DNA of 64,000 nucleotides from Desarmillaria ectypa (GCA_030407005.1 JAUDYN010000002.1:4216001-4280000); one strand, 5' to 3'. Shown: positions 1 through 12,407, numbered from the stretch's first letter. The notes: generated from the letters alone by a model not told the origin. Program-made: numbers and translations.

Positions 1-2159
1 CTATAAGCCGCGACGCATGGCCCAACCAACAATGTAACAATTAGAGGAAATCTTCCCAGCGATTGACTTCAAGCTAGTTGCAGACTGTGTGGTCTCATAG
101 CCCGAACTTGCACGTTGCCGCGATTTCCATTATTTTATTCTTCAAACGACAAACCAAGAATACCTACCTGAGAGACTGCATATAAGTTCTACCTTCCAGA
201 AAAATGGCGCAGGACGTACTTCAAAGCATGCGCAGTTCTGGTGATGCAAGGTGAAGGTTGGAGGGTTACCAGAAAAAACGAAGACAATCGTATCAAATAT
301 TCGCAGAAGTCGGATACTACGAATGCGCAGAAAAGAGTCCTTTCAGTGTAGGTCTAGGATTTGAGCCCCCATAAATGCCTAAAATGTCTAGAGGAGCGTC
401 GGTGATATTCAGAAATCAGTAGTTCTAGTTTCAATACCCAGTTCGACTTATTCTTGGAAAGGATCTAAAGGATGCTGCTGAGCATCAGAGAAAGATATAT
501 CTGCAAGAGACAAAAAACACCCCTGGTTCCTGTTGCAGCTTTAACTTCGAAAAACAAGTGTTAGATGGAAGTTCACGAGAAGTTCGTCTTTCGAGCAACT
601 TCCCGGTACGGAGATCTATGTAGCAATAAATGAGCTACAAGGAATAATCATACAGAAAAGGCCTGATGGTATGTTGTACAATGTTGAATATTTGTCAGTC
701 ACCCAACAGTCAGCGCCGGATGAGTCAGCGGGACGCTACGGGCCGACGTGATGTCACTGTGACAGTCACAATTGCGGCTGTTGAACCAACATGACATTGG
801 TATTAGCTATCCTCGATTGTGGCTGCTGCAGCACTGAAATTATTGGAAGAGATGGTACACTTTCCCACATTTCTGGGACCTGGTTCCTCATGCGCCATTC
901 CCTACCCAAATGTGCTGATGTTGTTATGGACTCAGGAATAAGGCTAGATTGGGCTGGTGGCTCTATCGTGGGTGCTCCCTGGACGTTTCCATTGTCGGAT
1001 CGTGTGTATTACGGCTTCTCACGAATATTTGTTTCTAATGCACAATATTTTACCCGACAGAAACTTTGTTCATGACCCGAATCACTGCGAACTCCGCGGG
1101 TACTATTATCTGGCCATAGCATCACCATCCGCGACGAACACATAACACTACAGTTCAAGACTTCACGCAAGAAGGTAGCGGACGAATGACAGTGGCTGCG
1201 AGAGAGCCGGGATGCAATTAACTATCTTTACAAGTTGTTGATCAGAGCGGAGTATGATGAAGGTACGTCTTTGTGTATTTAATGTGTTTCTTTTTTCACT
1301 GTGGGGGTAGGGATCAGCACTGTCACGTTTCGATATCGCATGGCAAAGGGGCCTCAACTTCACGCGCCCTATTATTGGAACTACAGGAGCCGGCATGCAG
1401 TCGAGTCAACGTAGAGGGGCCTTGTCCATTAAGAGGAGCTACTTTTCATCTGATTCCGGCCACTTCGTCTTGACAAATTTCGTTGTTCATTCGGAAATGA
1501 CCTGGATTGATTGGGAAAATATAGCTTGTTGCGTCTCCTCATCGCATTGCGTTGGGTGACGGAAATTTTATACAAAAGGTACGTTGTTTGCTGCATTAGG
1601 CTGCTTTGCCACTCACATAGAGGCTACTTTACAGTCAATGCTGACTGTCCATCTAATATGTGGTAGCGCCAGGGTCTGGTCAACACATACAGAGTTTACG
1701 ACACCTTCGGGCATCGAAGCCGCATTTCTGGCGACGTAGAGAAAGGAGGAGGAGGCATTGTAGTCATCAATTCCTTTTCCAAGAAGCACCATTCTGGTAA
1801 CAAGAAGCTGCAATCTAGCTGCATCTGACTGCGGGAGGGGTTAGAATGACCCGAACCTAAGGATTTGCTTCATCATTACCGGCAGCTGGACGTCTCAACG
1901 CCGTACCGCCTTTTCACCGACCAAGCAGTATGTTCGGGACTTCTCTCGGTTCGAATTTTGGAGCCCCAGTCTTCCTTCACCATGACCAAGTACGTTACCT
2001 TCTTTACTGCCTAAATGCTTTGCTAATTGTTTCTCGAGACATGTCCTACGATGTCGATGCTAAGTCTATTCTCGCCGTAATCGATCAATATACGATGTTC
2101 CAGCGAAGTCGACGAAGACGAAGAATAATTGTCCCATGGTCCCTAATGGGAGGGTAGCG
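1..2159. other. No gene recognised (left edge)
   Basis: This stretch has only short open frames on both strands (longest about 94 codons, 791-1075 +). None shows a recognisable motif, a plausible chain of splice-linked exons or a low-complexity signature of a known family. The base composition and normal CpG frequency resemble host DNA rather than the transposon island further right. A degraded or lineage-specific gene cannot be excluded. Confidence 0.4.
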
Positions 2160-3100
2160 CCCACTTCCATACTCGCCCGTCACTCGACGCTCAAGACAAC
2201 GAACCTGTCGAGTTCGCACTCCACGCCTGTTCTCTCATTGGTAATCAAGCCCGAGTTGATGGCGGCGAGAGTTACGGGGTAGTCAGCGTTTTGGCGGCGA
2301 GTCAAATCGAGAACCACGATATGATTGATCATGATATACTTCCAAGCATCAGCGCCGATGCCTGGAAAGATCATTTGAACGTCATCAGTCGTGAAGAATC
2401 CCATTGGTATGTCGATGATCCCATTCATCGATGCTCAGTTGCCAACGGCCTGTTGGTTATTAGCACGCTATGCCTGACGCCCCAGAGCTTTTATTCCTTC
2501 CTTGGTTCGTCCCCTCGCACGCATTTCATCCCGCACGATCCATCATCTATCGTCTAACTCCTTTCTCGGCACGGGCAACCTGAGAACTGGAGTCAGACTC
2601 CAGCCTGCGAACAGGGATCAAGAGTGCAACATCGCAGACATTCAATCTACTGCAGGCGAAGACAAAGCAAAACCGCTGGTACTAATCACTGCGTCGATGT
2701 ACGCTACCATTCTAACCTGGTGGACCGCCTTGACCGTTCTGCCATTCACCTTCATCCTCCTGCCCAGGTCCACTATATCTACTCCGGGGCTGGTGGTCAC
2801 CGCTGGGTGGTACATTGAGTACATTTCCACCGGGATCGCCGTTGCCACCAAGGGCGCCGTTCTGCCCGTTCTGGGGTTGTGGTTGTCCGTTTTAAGGAAC
2901 ATGTCCGGTTTGTCGTCCTCCATGTTGAGCATCGTGGCCACTCTGATCCCCGTTCATCTCAGGAGGACCGTTTTCTGGACCGTTCTGACCGGGCTGGTGA
3001 CTGCCATGATTATTATCCGGTGGTCCTTGTCTTGGACCGCCACTACCGCCAAATCTTTGTCTGCCGTCGCCTGATGGAAGGTTATTCCCACCTCCCTGTA
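2160..3100 (-). pseudogene. Remnant of a Gly/Gln/Asn/Pro-rich coding region
   Basis: Read on the minus strand from about 3096 to 2700, one frame gives a low-complexity chain rich in Gly, Gln, Asn and Pro, with blocks such as FGGSGGPRQGPP, HQPGQNGPENGPPEMNG and PQPQNGQNGALGGNGDPGG. In-frame stops (after TGHVP and after QGGPPG) break it. Further along the same strand, 2428-2180 holds an 82-codon open frame of ordinary composition that may be a downstream exon. The bias is too strong to be chance, and the opposite-strand frame of 190 codons (2502-3074) is best read as its shadow. No domain is recognised. A disordered host protein or a retrotransposon gag tail are both possible. Confidence 0.3.
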
Positions 3101-3388
3101 CATCTCCTTGACAAGTTCCCAGTGATATCTGGTGCCAAATGAGCGTGGAAGAACGTGTCGATGAAATGTTTGCTTACCGCTGGTAGAGCGTATGCAGAAA
3201 GCGTCGTGGTGAGGACGACGTGAACGGTGGAAATGCGCAAGATGAATGGGGAGTAGGCTGGGCCGAGTTGCTGGGGGAAAAAAATGAGGAAAGCGTTGAA
3301 TCTGTAATGGGCCGGCCAATACAGAGGATGAAGCTCTAGGCTTGATGAAGAATTTGAACGCCTCTACCTTGCCTTTATACGTGTCTGT

Positions 3389-3413
3389 ACGCGTCAACGT
3401 TGAGTTGACGCGT
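3389..3413. promoter_or_regulatory. Perfect palindrome with two ACGCGT boxes
   Basis: The 10-bp arms ACGCGTCAAC and GTTGACGCGT are perfect inverted copies separated by the 5 bp GTTGA. ACGCGT is the MCB motif bound by the fungal MBF cell-cycle factor (established for yeasts). The symmetric pair suggests a dimer site or a hairpin. No confident gene starts next to it, so the target is unknown. Confidence 0.35.
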
Positions 3414-4483
3414 CGCGGGTTCAGGTGGCCCCGGTGTGTTACAGACCTGAGCAGGGATCAAAAGCAACGGCCCGCAGTACATCGTCACCTTGGAGAAGGG
3501 CTTTTGGCGCCACCGTCAAAATGAGCTGGTAGCAGAGCATCCGCAATCTTCTTGGGGAGTGTATCCACGCTATTGCTTACCCTCGTTCACGCTGTAGACA
3601 ATATTATTCGAACGGCGATACTATTCGATTCGCAAATTTCGATTACTGGTGAACATAAAAAAAGAATCCTGAATACGACCAGTGGGCGCTTGAGAGCCCT
3701 CTGCGTTGTTTATAGAGCCTAACTTTGACGTACCGTGCCGTCACTGTATTCGTGTCCAGATGTTTGTAGCACCTACGGGCGTAGCAGCGATGTAGTTGCT
3801 CACAGATATGCATCACTGCGGAAATTGGTGCGTCCCTAGTCAGTGTATGATGAAAGGAAACAACACTGATACCAAATGTCAGAGCAAATGAGAAAAGTTG
3901 CACGGCTGCTGTCTTCGCTGAGGTCGTTCCTAGCTCTTTTATCGATGAATGAAGGGCCGGCATTTGCCCCATACAAAAGATGCGGTCGGCTCCGGGAATG
4001 TTCGTCGAGGCAGTTCTAACGAAAGCCGGGTCTATAGGAGAAGAATGTCTTGAAAGTGATCGTTGTTGATTACAGCATATATGATGGACTGTGGGAAGCT
4101 TCACTCGTCAACACTATTCATGCGTCGTGTTTCTACTGTAAGCATATCAAAATATTCCATTATCTGCAGTGATTGTCCGTTGTACTGAAAGGTCGCGAAT
4201 TACTAATTTGTCTGCGTAGAACTCGGCAATCCAGAGTCGGCCGACATGAACCGGGCTGTGTGCTCGCCGGCGAACAGAGTGAAGTGAATTTGTCAGAGAA
4301 GTAGCTTCGCGAGTTCGTGGCCGTTTATGACGAGGCGCGTCATTTGCGTCATCATTCGACGATCCCTCGATCTCCGGACTGTCAACGTCCAGTACACAAA
4401 CAGTTGCAAGCAACAATTCCATGGATATAAAGGCCAGTCAATGTTCGCGACGGGGTCGCTTTCTCCCTTTCTCTGCTCTCACG
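3414..4483. other. Intergenic, no gene recognised
   Basis: Open frames here (for example 4104-3643 and 4422-4147 on the minus strand) show no recognisable motif or splice-linked continuation. The right end holds the presumed promoter of the MFS gene. Confidence 0.4.
4426..4433 (+). promoter_or_regulatory. TATA-like box of the MFS gene
   Basis: TATAAAGG lies 58 bp before the chosen MFS start codon at 4484, and a pyrimidine-rich run (TTTCTCCCTTTCTCTGCTCTC) lies between them. Both are usual features of basidiomycete promoters. Confidence 0.4.
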
Positions 4484-6250
4484 ATGACACCCTTTGGTAT
4501 TCCTCCCGGTGGCGTTTCTCATTTGTCCGCTACACCGGCCGTAGTAGCTAACAAAGAAGGTGGTAAAGCTGGAATCGTTGTTGATGACGACAATGTTATA
4601 GATACTGTTGCAGAGAAGAGGTACGAGGCATATATTTACAGCTGAGGCTCAGGTTATATCCATGCGGTATCAGGTTGCTAGCCGTCTCGACCTTCGAATC
4701 ATTCCTGGTTTCTTTTTCATGTGCATTATCACTGGTTTGGCTGGAAGCCTTGTGCGAATCCACCCTCTCAGGCGTCGAATTATCAACTAAGAAAGCTATT
4801 TCATTCCAGGGCAATGCTATAATCCTCAATACCGATACTGGGGACTCTCCTGCAGATATTGAATATGACCACCCACAAGTTTTACGCCGCTGCTTCGTTC
4901 CTTACAAATACACTCTTCCAAGTTCCGTCAAATTACATGCTGAAATATTTCTCACCGCCGTATTGTCTAGCCTTTCTCATTCTGGGGTAGGGAGCGACCC
5001 TTATGATCATGACTGCTTCCCAGAATTACATCACGATACTCCTTCTACGTCTTCTACTGGGAGCGTTCGAAGCAGGTACGCTACCAGTAGCCTATCAGGA
5101 ACATATCACTCGCGAATACGTATGAGGGCTTATACCTGGGATGATATACTTCTCCACTTTGTACGTTCGTCCTTTCTTGTCCCTCTTTCTTCTTCTCAAT
5201 TCGTTCTTGCTTTAGCTAGTATAGCCTTCAAGATAGTTCCCGTCGTATTTCATTGATGTATGCATCTAAATCTCTCGGAGCCGTATTCGGTGGAAGCATT
5301 GCATACGGAGTCGGGGGGTTGAATGGTGTTCGAGGTCTGGAAGGTTGGCGATGGCTATTCCTCATTGAAGGCACGCCATCGTGCTTGCTCGCAATGCCCG
5401 TATTTCTCTTCTTACCTGCTTACCCCGAGAATGAGACATGGCTCTCCGATGACGATCGCGCTCTCGCCGTCCGCCGGATGACAAAAGAGTCGTCCAAGTC
5501 TTTGGGGCATGACAAGATAACGCGGGACGGTGGCAAATCGACGTTGAAAGATGGGCGGCTATATTTGCACTACTTATTAGATGCTCTTTCACTCGTCCCG
5601 TACGCCAGCGTAGGACTCTTTTCCCCGACAATTATCAACGGACTGGGATACCAAGGGCTTGATACACAGCTGTTCGCCTCCCACTCTTTGCGGCCACGGT
5701 TATAGATGTTGTAGGACTGTCAGTAGTGGCGGACAGGTATCAGACGTGGTCAATGTGTGCACTGCTATTATTTGAGTCAAGTTAACCTAGCTGGGATTCT
5801 AGGTACCCTACCGCCACGGCTTTCAGAGCATGCTATGTGCACTGCTTATGAGCTATGTTCGCCTTCGCAAATACGGGGGCTAAGACGGCTTGGTTTACTA
5901 GAAATCTAAGAGACACGAATGCAACAACATTGGCTATTGCGTTTAGTTCAACGTTTGCGATAGGGGGCCAGGTAATGGGCCAGTAGTTCGTCAATTCTTT
6001 CTCGCGCGCCAGCCCATGTTTGCCAGGAGTGGTTCTATACAGGCCGAGTGAAGCGCCAGGGTATCCAACGGGTCATTACACGAATGGAGCTATGAGGTTT
6101 TTTTGTGCAGCCTGTACCCAGCTGCTACGACGATTTACAAGCAGAGGAATAAAGGACTACAAATTGGGCAGAATCTATGGGTATTATAGCGTACACAGAG
6201 GATTCGTGCCATGGACTTTGTACCTTCCATTTGTACGCGGACACTACAAT
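4484..6250 (+). pseudogene. Broken MFS transporter, anion:cation symporter (Dal5/allantoate permease) type
   Basis: Family members are 12-helix plasma-membrane carriers of organic anions or vitamins. The first three exons splice in frame: 4484-4620 (N-terminal tail), 4682-4751 (RLDLRIIPGFFF, start of helix 1) and from 4810 (GNAIILNTDTGDS). Further pieces are LLLRLLLGAFEAG, then exon 5127-5160 (LIPGMIYFST), an exon from 5216 (LGAVFGGSIAYG, GLEGWRWLFLIEG, then TLKDGRLYLHY and SPTIINGLGYQG), a later piece AIAFSSTFAIGGQ and the C-terminal block LYRPSEAPGYPTGHYTN near 6030-6080. The order matches the family. Damage: an extra base near 4849-4850, a TAG at 4988-4990 and another at 5217-5219 (both where Trp is expected), and a missing base near 5677. 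Introns are 51-61 bp. The substrate cannot be told. Confidence 0.85.
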
Positions 6251-7752
6251 ACCTAGAATGCTGGGTAGGATCAGAGCTCTACCGATTAAATATTAACGAA
6301 TGACATCGACATGGTCGAACATACCCTTGGTAAATCGGAGGTGAAGCAGCGTTGGTTGCTTAAGAACCTTGGTTTCTGGGTTAATTACGTACTTCGTAAA
6401 AGAGGAAATGGAACCAAGAATCAGCAAAACACTGAACACCATTTCGTAAATTGTGACTTGTCCTCGGCGTGACCAAGGCGTGATACCGGGGATGAAACGG
6501 TGAAAAAGAACGACACAGAAAAGATATAAATTCCAAATTCAGCGAGATATGTTCTTCGGTAGCTATAGGAAGAGTTCTGACAGTTACTACTACTTAACTT
6601 GACTGTATAGGCAAAATTAAGGAAAAATATTGCAACTATCACGGCCCTGCGTCTCCGATATTGTTTCTTTTGGGAGATGGCGCGAGCTAGTGAGCTTGTT
6701 CCGAGCCGCTGTGCCACTTTAAGCAAACTTTGCGAACGACTTTGACTCTGTCCCAATTCAATTTCTCGAGGCACTGGAAAATAAAATGCCAGCGTCACAA
6801 ATTCTTTCCCAGTCCCGCAATTACTTCACAGGAGTCTAAGAAGATGAGTTGTACGTAAGTCGACTGACGACTTGCTGTAATGTTCGTTCCTTCTTCCATT
6901 TTTTTTTTTAGTCTATCTTCAGGAGACTGACCACAGATGATGTGGATGCTTTTTTTTTTTTCAAATCTCTGATACGTATTCAGCTCATCTCTTCCGCAAA
7001 ATTTTCATGGCTGCTTTCTCTTGACTTCTCCGGCACTGCTTTTTCGCTGACCTGTATCCTAACATTGTGGGGAACCACGTCATATCTCCCTGTTTATGCT
7101 TTATATAATAATCCCGAGTATCAAGGACTGTCTATCAAGCTACCCAGCTTCGATCCGCATTGTCCCGAGGAGAAAGCACTGGTCTGAAAATTAATTTAGT
7201 GGATCAGATGGATGCAGGTTCAAACATGGACTATGCCGACGGAAGATCAATCCTTGAACGAGCGCTGTATGTCATTCCGGCGAAAGATCATGAACACAGT
7301 AGGTCGCGGTAGCCCGTGGGTGCGTTCCTTTGTATTTTTCTGTATGAACGACAGCTCACCGGTCTCACAATTAATAGGCTCGACAGTGCCTTGTGCCGAA
7401 TGTCACTGTCAACCTTTTCCGGGCGGCATATACATATAACAATCTGGAAAGGGCTGTTCCTTTGGTCTACAACCTGAACCTGTGCGAAGAAACCCAACAG
7501 CAGGTATGCCACTCGAGCTTCTGCACCAGTGATCTCGATTCGGCAGTCTTGACCTTCCATTCACCGTGGCCGAACGCCGAAGGGGTCACTGCTGTTGACA
7601 TGGCACGTGTGCAGGGTTCCATCAGATGCATGTTCGTTGATACGAGCAATGATAGGTCTTTGCTCTTTTCCACTGCACAGCCTAAGAGGCTCTTCCTGCT
7701 CTCCATCAGGAGAGCCTTTCATACCTTCTAGGCCCTAACGTCGTCAAGCGTT
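6251..7752. other. Unassigned; possible exons near 7.2-7.5 kb
   Basis: The first kilobase shows nothing clear. Between 7212 and 7500 on the plus strand are segments with coding character: a frame giving DYADGRSILERALYVIPAKD at 7225-7290, and one at 7390-7498 giving NVTVNLFRAAYTYNN and PLVYNLNLCEETQQ, the latter ending at a good donor (CAG|GTATGCC). They may be exons of an unrecognised or decayed gene just upstream of the hydrolase. No family is recognised and no complete exon chain could be built. Confidence 0.2.
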
Positions 7753-8603
7753 ATGATCAACATCGAGAAAGTTATCCTTGAACCGCCGAATAAGAGACCG
7801 TCTGCGCTAGCTTTTATCGCTCATGGCAGACTGGGTGGAACAATGGATTCTCCAGTCACATCTGCCCTTGCCGAAACTCTCCAAAAATCGTGGGGCACCC
7901 GAGTTGTTAGATGGAATGCTCGTGGGATAGGTCAGAGTAGCGGTCGGTCGGAATGGTCTAGTTTGCCGGCGTGGGTAGGCGAGGATAACTGCTCGGATTA
8001 CAAGGTGTGCCGTTAACTTCAACCAATGACATCCCCTATAAGTCTCCAGTAACAGGATATTTTCCGGGAGGAAGTCGTACGATTTATGGACGAATTCCCT
8101 TCTGCCTCTGACTGCGATCTGTTTGTTTGCGTGAGTGGCCTTTCTTCTCGTATCGTACCTTATTCTGATTTTTGGATTAGGGGTACTCCTGTGGAGCCAT
8201 CTACGCCACCACCATTCGTATGCCAAAAGACCTCGCTGATCGATGTTCAAATGTATTCAACCCTATTCGGTACATCCTAATATCTTACCCAATCGCCATT
8301 TCTCCAGTCCTCGGTCTCTTCAGAACTGGGTGGTACTTCCGTGCGCTAGAAGGTCTTGTTGGAGGTTCATGGGAAGATTGTCGACACGAAGCACGAGCTG
8401 ACGTGCTCATCCTGATGGGAAAAGACGAGCTCGGAAGTCTACTATCGCCGGTGCGGATTGCGTATAGCATGTGGATGAAGGTGCTGAAGAGCAAGAGGCG
8501 CGCTGAACAGGGAACCTTTGAGGTCGTTGTTGTCGATGGAGCCAACCACATTTGGCGGGATAGATTGGATAAGCTCGGGGAAGAAGTGAATAAATGGCTG
8601 TAG
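7753..8603 (+). CDS. Alpha/beta hydrolase, three exons, 249 aa
   Basis: Exons 7753-8004, 8056-8130 and 8181-8603 join in phase 0 with GT-AG introns of 51 and 50 bp. The protein has the fold's hallmarks: an oxyanion segment FIAHGRLGG near residues 22-30, the RWNARGIGQSSG turn typical of COG2945-like hydrolases, the nucleophile elbow G-Y-S-C-G with Ser112, a likely acid Asp191 in LMGKDELGS and the base His232 in DGANHIW. There is no signal peptide, so it is probably cytosolic. Family members hydrolyse esters or related bonds; the substrate cannot be inferred. Without the second splice the GYSCG motif is lost, which supports the exon model. It is the only intact enzyme gene in the left part of the window, between a dead MFS carrier and a zinc-finger regulator. 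Confidence 0.85.
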
Positions 8604-8872
8604 ATTTGCGTTCGGATTTAGCGAGCTGTCGTTACTTGGTCGAGTTCAGACTTCTCGAGATTCTTAAGTCACCTTCCGAGAGGAAGCATTTACTCACCAG
8701 GCGACAATTCATACCGAGGGCGTCTTTCAGGCCCTTCCTTTATCATGTAGAAGAATGCTCTGGGGTCATTTATTACTCTTCATGAGGAGCGATCTGGTTC
8801 CGAGGCTTAACCAGGGATTCTAAGATCTTTCTGACAGAAATATTCGAGAAGCAACTGGATGCTTATGGTCGG

Positions 8873-8999
8873 TGAAGATAATCAAGAATAGTATATTGAA
8901 ACCCTATCTCCAGCTTCGCCCTTTTATTTATGTGCTGAAGATGATCAAGAATCATATGTTGAACGCCCTATCTTCAACTTCTCCCCGTTATTTATATGC
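8873..8999. repeat. Imperfect tandem duplication, 2 x about 63 bp
   Basis: Units 8873-8935 and 8936-8999 both start TGAAGAT(A/G)ATCAAGAAT and both end with a TTATTTAT(G/A)TGC tail. They differ at scattered positions, so the duplication is not recent. Confidence 0.8.
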
Positions 9000-10646
9000 A
9001 CATATACGTCACTATTGTCCTCTAGGAGAATTCGAGCCGTTCAAATACTTCCAGAAATACACGAGGAAGGAACGGTCTTATGTATCCTTATGTCGAGATC
9101 CTATGTGTATGACGAAACAAAGGGACCAGCCTTATTGGATGGCGTTGTAACAACCTCGCGGATAGGTGGGGGAAGGCATGCCGCGATTCATTCAGTTCGG
9201 TCTGGAAATCTAGTTAGTTTCTATGCACGCGCCATTTCTCCTAAGAATAAAGATCATTCTGCGCCTGTATGAGAAACTGAAGGGCTTCAAGTACAAAGTT
9301 CGATGCTTCGGCGCGGCCATTGAATCTTGGTCAGATCCGCGCTTTCAGTCAGCATTCGTTCTGTGTAAAAAAGAGATATAGTATCACTGCGAATATGGAT
9401 ATTTTCTGTCTGCTAACCGAAGCCTGTAGGAGATGGATGTAAAGTCTGAAGCTAGCCTGAGCGGCTACGGTGTCTGCATCGGAGTTCGGCCCGCATATTC
9501 AAATTCCGCGACGCAGCTATTCCAACGAAACGTTTGTGCCTTTACTTCGTCTCCTGCCGTTGCGAAATCACCTCTATCTAAAAATTGTCACCCATTATAG
9601 AATAACATGTGTTCTGGCCATTGCACTCTCCACGACTTCTGAATTAGGGTGAATTTAACTTTCAAAACCATGCCGCATATCGGTTGAGCTTTCAATGTTA
9701 GCACTCTTTTTCACCCCTTCGCTATTGCTGAAACGGATTATCTATATAGTACGCTCTAGCATTTTTGTCTAGGAAATTTCATGGGAAGTTTCGCGATTTT
9801 GTTGATGAATAAATAGACTCTGTCAAAGGTTTTTTTTTCAACATCTCGGAAGATAGCTGGTTAAACATCTTCCTATGAAATCGTTACCCGTCACGATTAT
9901 ATTGATCTATGTGGACGAGCCGTTATTGATATTCACCCACGTTCCATAATCTAGTACACCACAGCTCGAATTCTATGTTTGGGTCACCTTCTAATCTTGT
10001 AGATGGGAATGCCTATGACGTCTCCTATGGCGGCGAATCCCTATTTGATCACATTAGATGGAGTTATGGTGAGAGTCTCGGTTCCTTCTCAGGGACATGA
10101 TAACCAGAATAAATATACCTCCGTCACCTCGGTGCCTTGCCACAAAATCTTCTGATCGAAACGTCAGTCGTCCTAGATGGAATTCATTTCCATAAATTTG
10201 CAAAACATGATGTTCAAAGTTCCCCAACAAACATCTTCCTCCCTTCTCGTGAGTTCGATCAATTTTCACTGGCACAAGTAACATTTCTGACGTCCATATA
10301 AACGTATCATCAAGTCGTGGAAGGAGCTTCTTAGTTAGGAGAACACCCCTCTCTACACATGGCGTAAGTTTATGTATCGATGCATCGTCACGCTTTGAAG
10401 GTGCAAGCGCCCAGCCCCGGCGCTGTTTTTCATGCGCTTGACTGCGTACCTACTATTCCTTTCGCCGATTGATTAATATACATCTGACAGGTTTCCGACG
10501 TATAAGTTGGAGGTCTATAGGGAACACCCTTTAGCTATGTCATCTCTACAGTACCAGGTTTACGAAGCTTTGCCATGGTGTGGTCTCGGCAGGATGTTTT
10601 TCCGGTTTTCGTTCTTGTTGCTCTAGGATTCTAGGCCTTCTTTTTA

Positions 10647-10665
10647 TTCTTCTTCTTCTTCTTCT
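10647..10665. repeat. TTC microsatellite
   Basis: Six consecutive TTC units (GAA on the other strand) lie in otherwise non-repetitive intergenic DNA. Confidence 0.75.
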
Positions 10666-11368
10666 TAGATGCCAGTCGTCTGTGGGAACTATGGGTTTAC
10701 GTCTTCGTCTCAATCTCGTGCCACCTATACCCTCGCTCATGAAAAAGCACTAGCATAAATACTGTCGTCTTTCGGCGCTGTTGTTACATGTTGCGCTAAA
10801 CACGGCATATTGCTATACCGCATACCGTATGCTTTTCTAGAGGTCACCTCTACTATTAACCTGGGTTTCAACAAAGTAACATGCCGACGGCTAATGTGGA
10901 CACGGGACAGGGCTAACCGGACCTTAGGTGCTCGAAGCTGTCGATCTCCCCTGAGCTCTCACATCTACCGTACCCAGCATCAGATACGGTTGTTCTATCA
11001 TCACTGTCTCTTCAATTTTCTCCTATTGAATTGTATTCTCCCCTCTAATTGAATAGCCAATTCATTCAGTAATCAAGTTTTCATTATTTGGATGGTAGAC
11101 TGCTTCTCAGTCTGGCAGGTTTCTTCAGCATGGTTTTCAACGCGTATTCCGGAACCGAGGACTGCATTTCAATCAGCTCGCACCGGGGGGCATGTCGTCT
11201 AGGGGACGAAATCGAGCAAAAAATATCTCCATGTGTAATGGCTCACGCGGTTCGAAGTCGTCCGGCGATTCAATGCAAATCTTGATCCTAGATCGTCACG
11301 ACTCCTTGGTCACCGGACTTAAATTCCCTTAACTTCAGCTTCTGTCTTTCCATGTTTTTCATCTAATC

Positions 11369-12407
11369 ATGTACCAATTCCCAGTCAGCGACCGAAAGAG
11401 ACTCCACAAAGGGAACACGCCGACGCTGCCACAGACAAACTACTGCCAGTTCTGTCCGGCGAAGTTCACCAGGGCGACCCATTTGCAGCGGCATCTTCGA
11501 TCCCGTGAGAGTCGTTTCACCTCCTTGCGACGTAGACTCATCTCATGTCGGTAGATACGAACGAGCGCAGTCATCGATGCAATGTAGGCAAAACTACCTC
11601 AACAATTTCTTATTGTACTGACGCTTATTATCATTGCAGCTGTGCGGCGCCAAATTTACGAGGAGCGATGTCCTCTCGCGCCATAAGAAAACTTGCAGAG
11701 ATCCGTGAGTAGTATGGTCCTCTTTGTCGAATACACGAACTCTGACTGTGCACAAAAGTATGCTGTCCAGCCGCTCGAGACAAAAGTCCTGTCAGGTTCG
11801 TTACCGAATACACGGCTCGCTGTTACACAAGTTAACGGTTTTATAGGCATGCGCCTCCTCCAAAGTTAAATGTGACCTCGAGTACCCATGCTCGAGATGC
11901 GTTTCACGCCACGAAACATGCATCTTCCTTAATAACCCTGCTGTTTCCCGGGAGAAAAGGCGTAATGCTAAGGAATGTAGTATGTCGTCCAGAGCAGACC
12001 ACCATCAAAGCACCACAGAGTCTGTTTATGGTTCATCCATTTCTTCCACTCCCTCCCCGACCTCAGAGGACGCTTTGTCGCCTACATTTTACATCACGCC
12101 CATTACTCCTGACCTCGGGGTCTCTGATCTTGGTCAAGGAGTATTTATATCAATTGACGGTCATCTCGATCCGTACCCTCATTGGCCGTCCTCGATCTCC
12201 AGCGGGGAATATATGGATTTCTCGTGGCTAGGCTCAGACAATGGATCTGGAGATGATGATAGATATTACTCTTCTGTCCCTCTTTCCGTGGTGGTACCAC
12301 ATTGCGCGTCTAGTGATACTCGTGCCCTACTTCCTTACCTAGATCCTACGCAGGCTAGTATGTCAGTGTACGACGACAGCGTCGTTAGCTCCACGAATAA
12401 CGTGTAA
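11369..12407 (+). CDS. Transcription factor with two C2H2 fingers and a Zn2Cys6 cluster, 271 aa
   Basis: Exons 11369-11504, 11555-11583, 11640-11704, 11771-11795 and 11847-12407 splice cleanly (introns 50, 56, 66 and 51 bp). Finger 1 is C26-x2-C29-x12-H42-x3-H46; finger 2 is C54-x2-C57-x12-H70-x3-C74. A fungal binuclear cluster follows directly: C84-x2-C87-x6-C94-x5-C100-x2-C103-x6-C110. The 25-nt fourth exon supplies the RQKSCQ join between the domains, and without it the frame breaks. The N-terminal zinc region should bind DNA in the nucleus. The C-terminal 150 residues are Ser/Thr/Pro- and acid-rich, as in activation regions. Family members usually go on into a fungal-specific regulatory domain of several hundred residues, absent here, so the protein is short or truncated. 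Its neighbours suggest a local pathway regulator, which is inference. Confidence 0.85.

Larger units (their letters stand above)
8604..11368. other. Long intergenic stretch, no gene recognised
   Basis: Only short frames without motifs occur on either strand. It contains a two-unit tandem duplication at 8873-8999 and a short TTC microsatellite near 10650. Nothing else could be supported. Confidence 0.4.

Noticed and set aside
2502..3074. 190-codon plus-strand frame with hydrophobic character
   Set aside because: It is the antisense shadow of the Gly/Gln/Asn-rich minus-strand sequence; repeated GTTCTG/CCGTTC words explain its Val/Leu-rich look.
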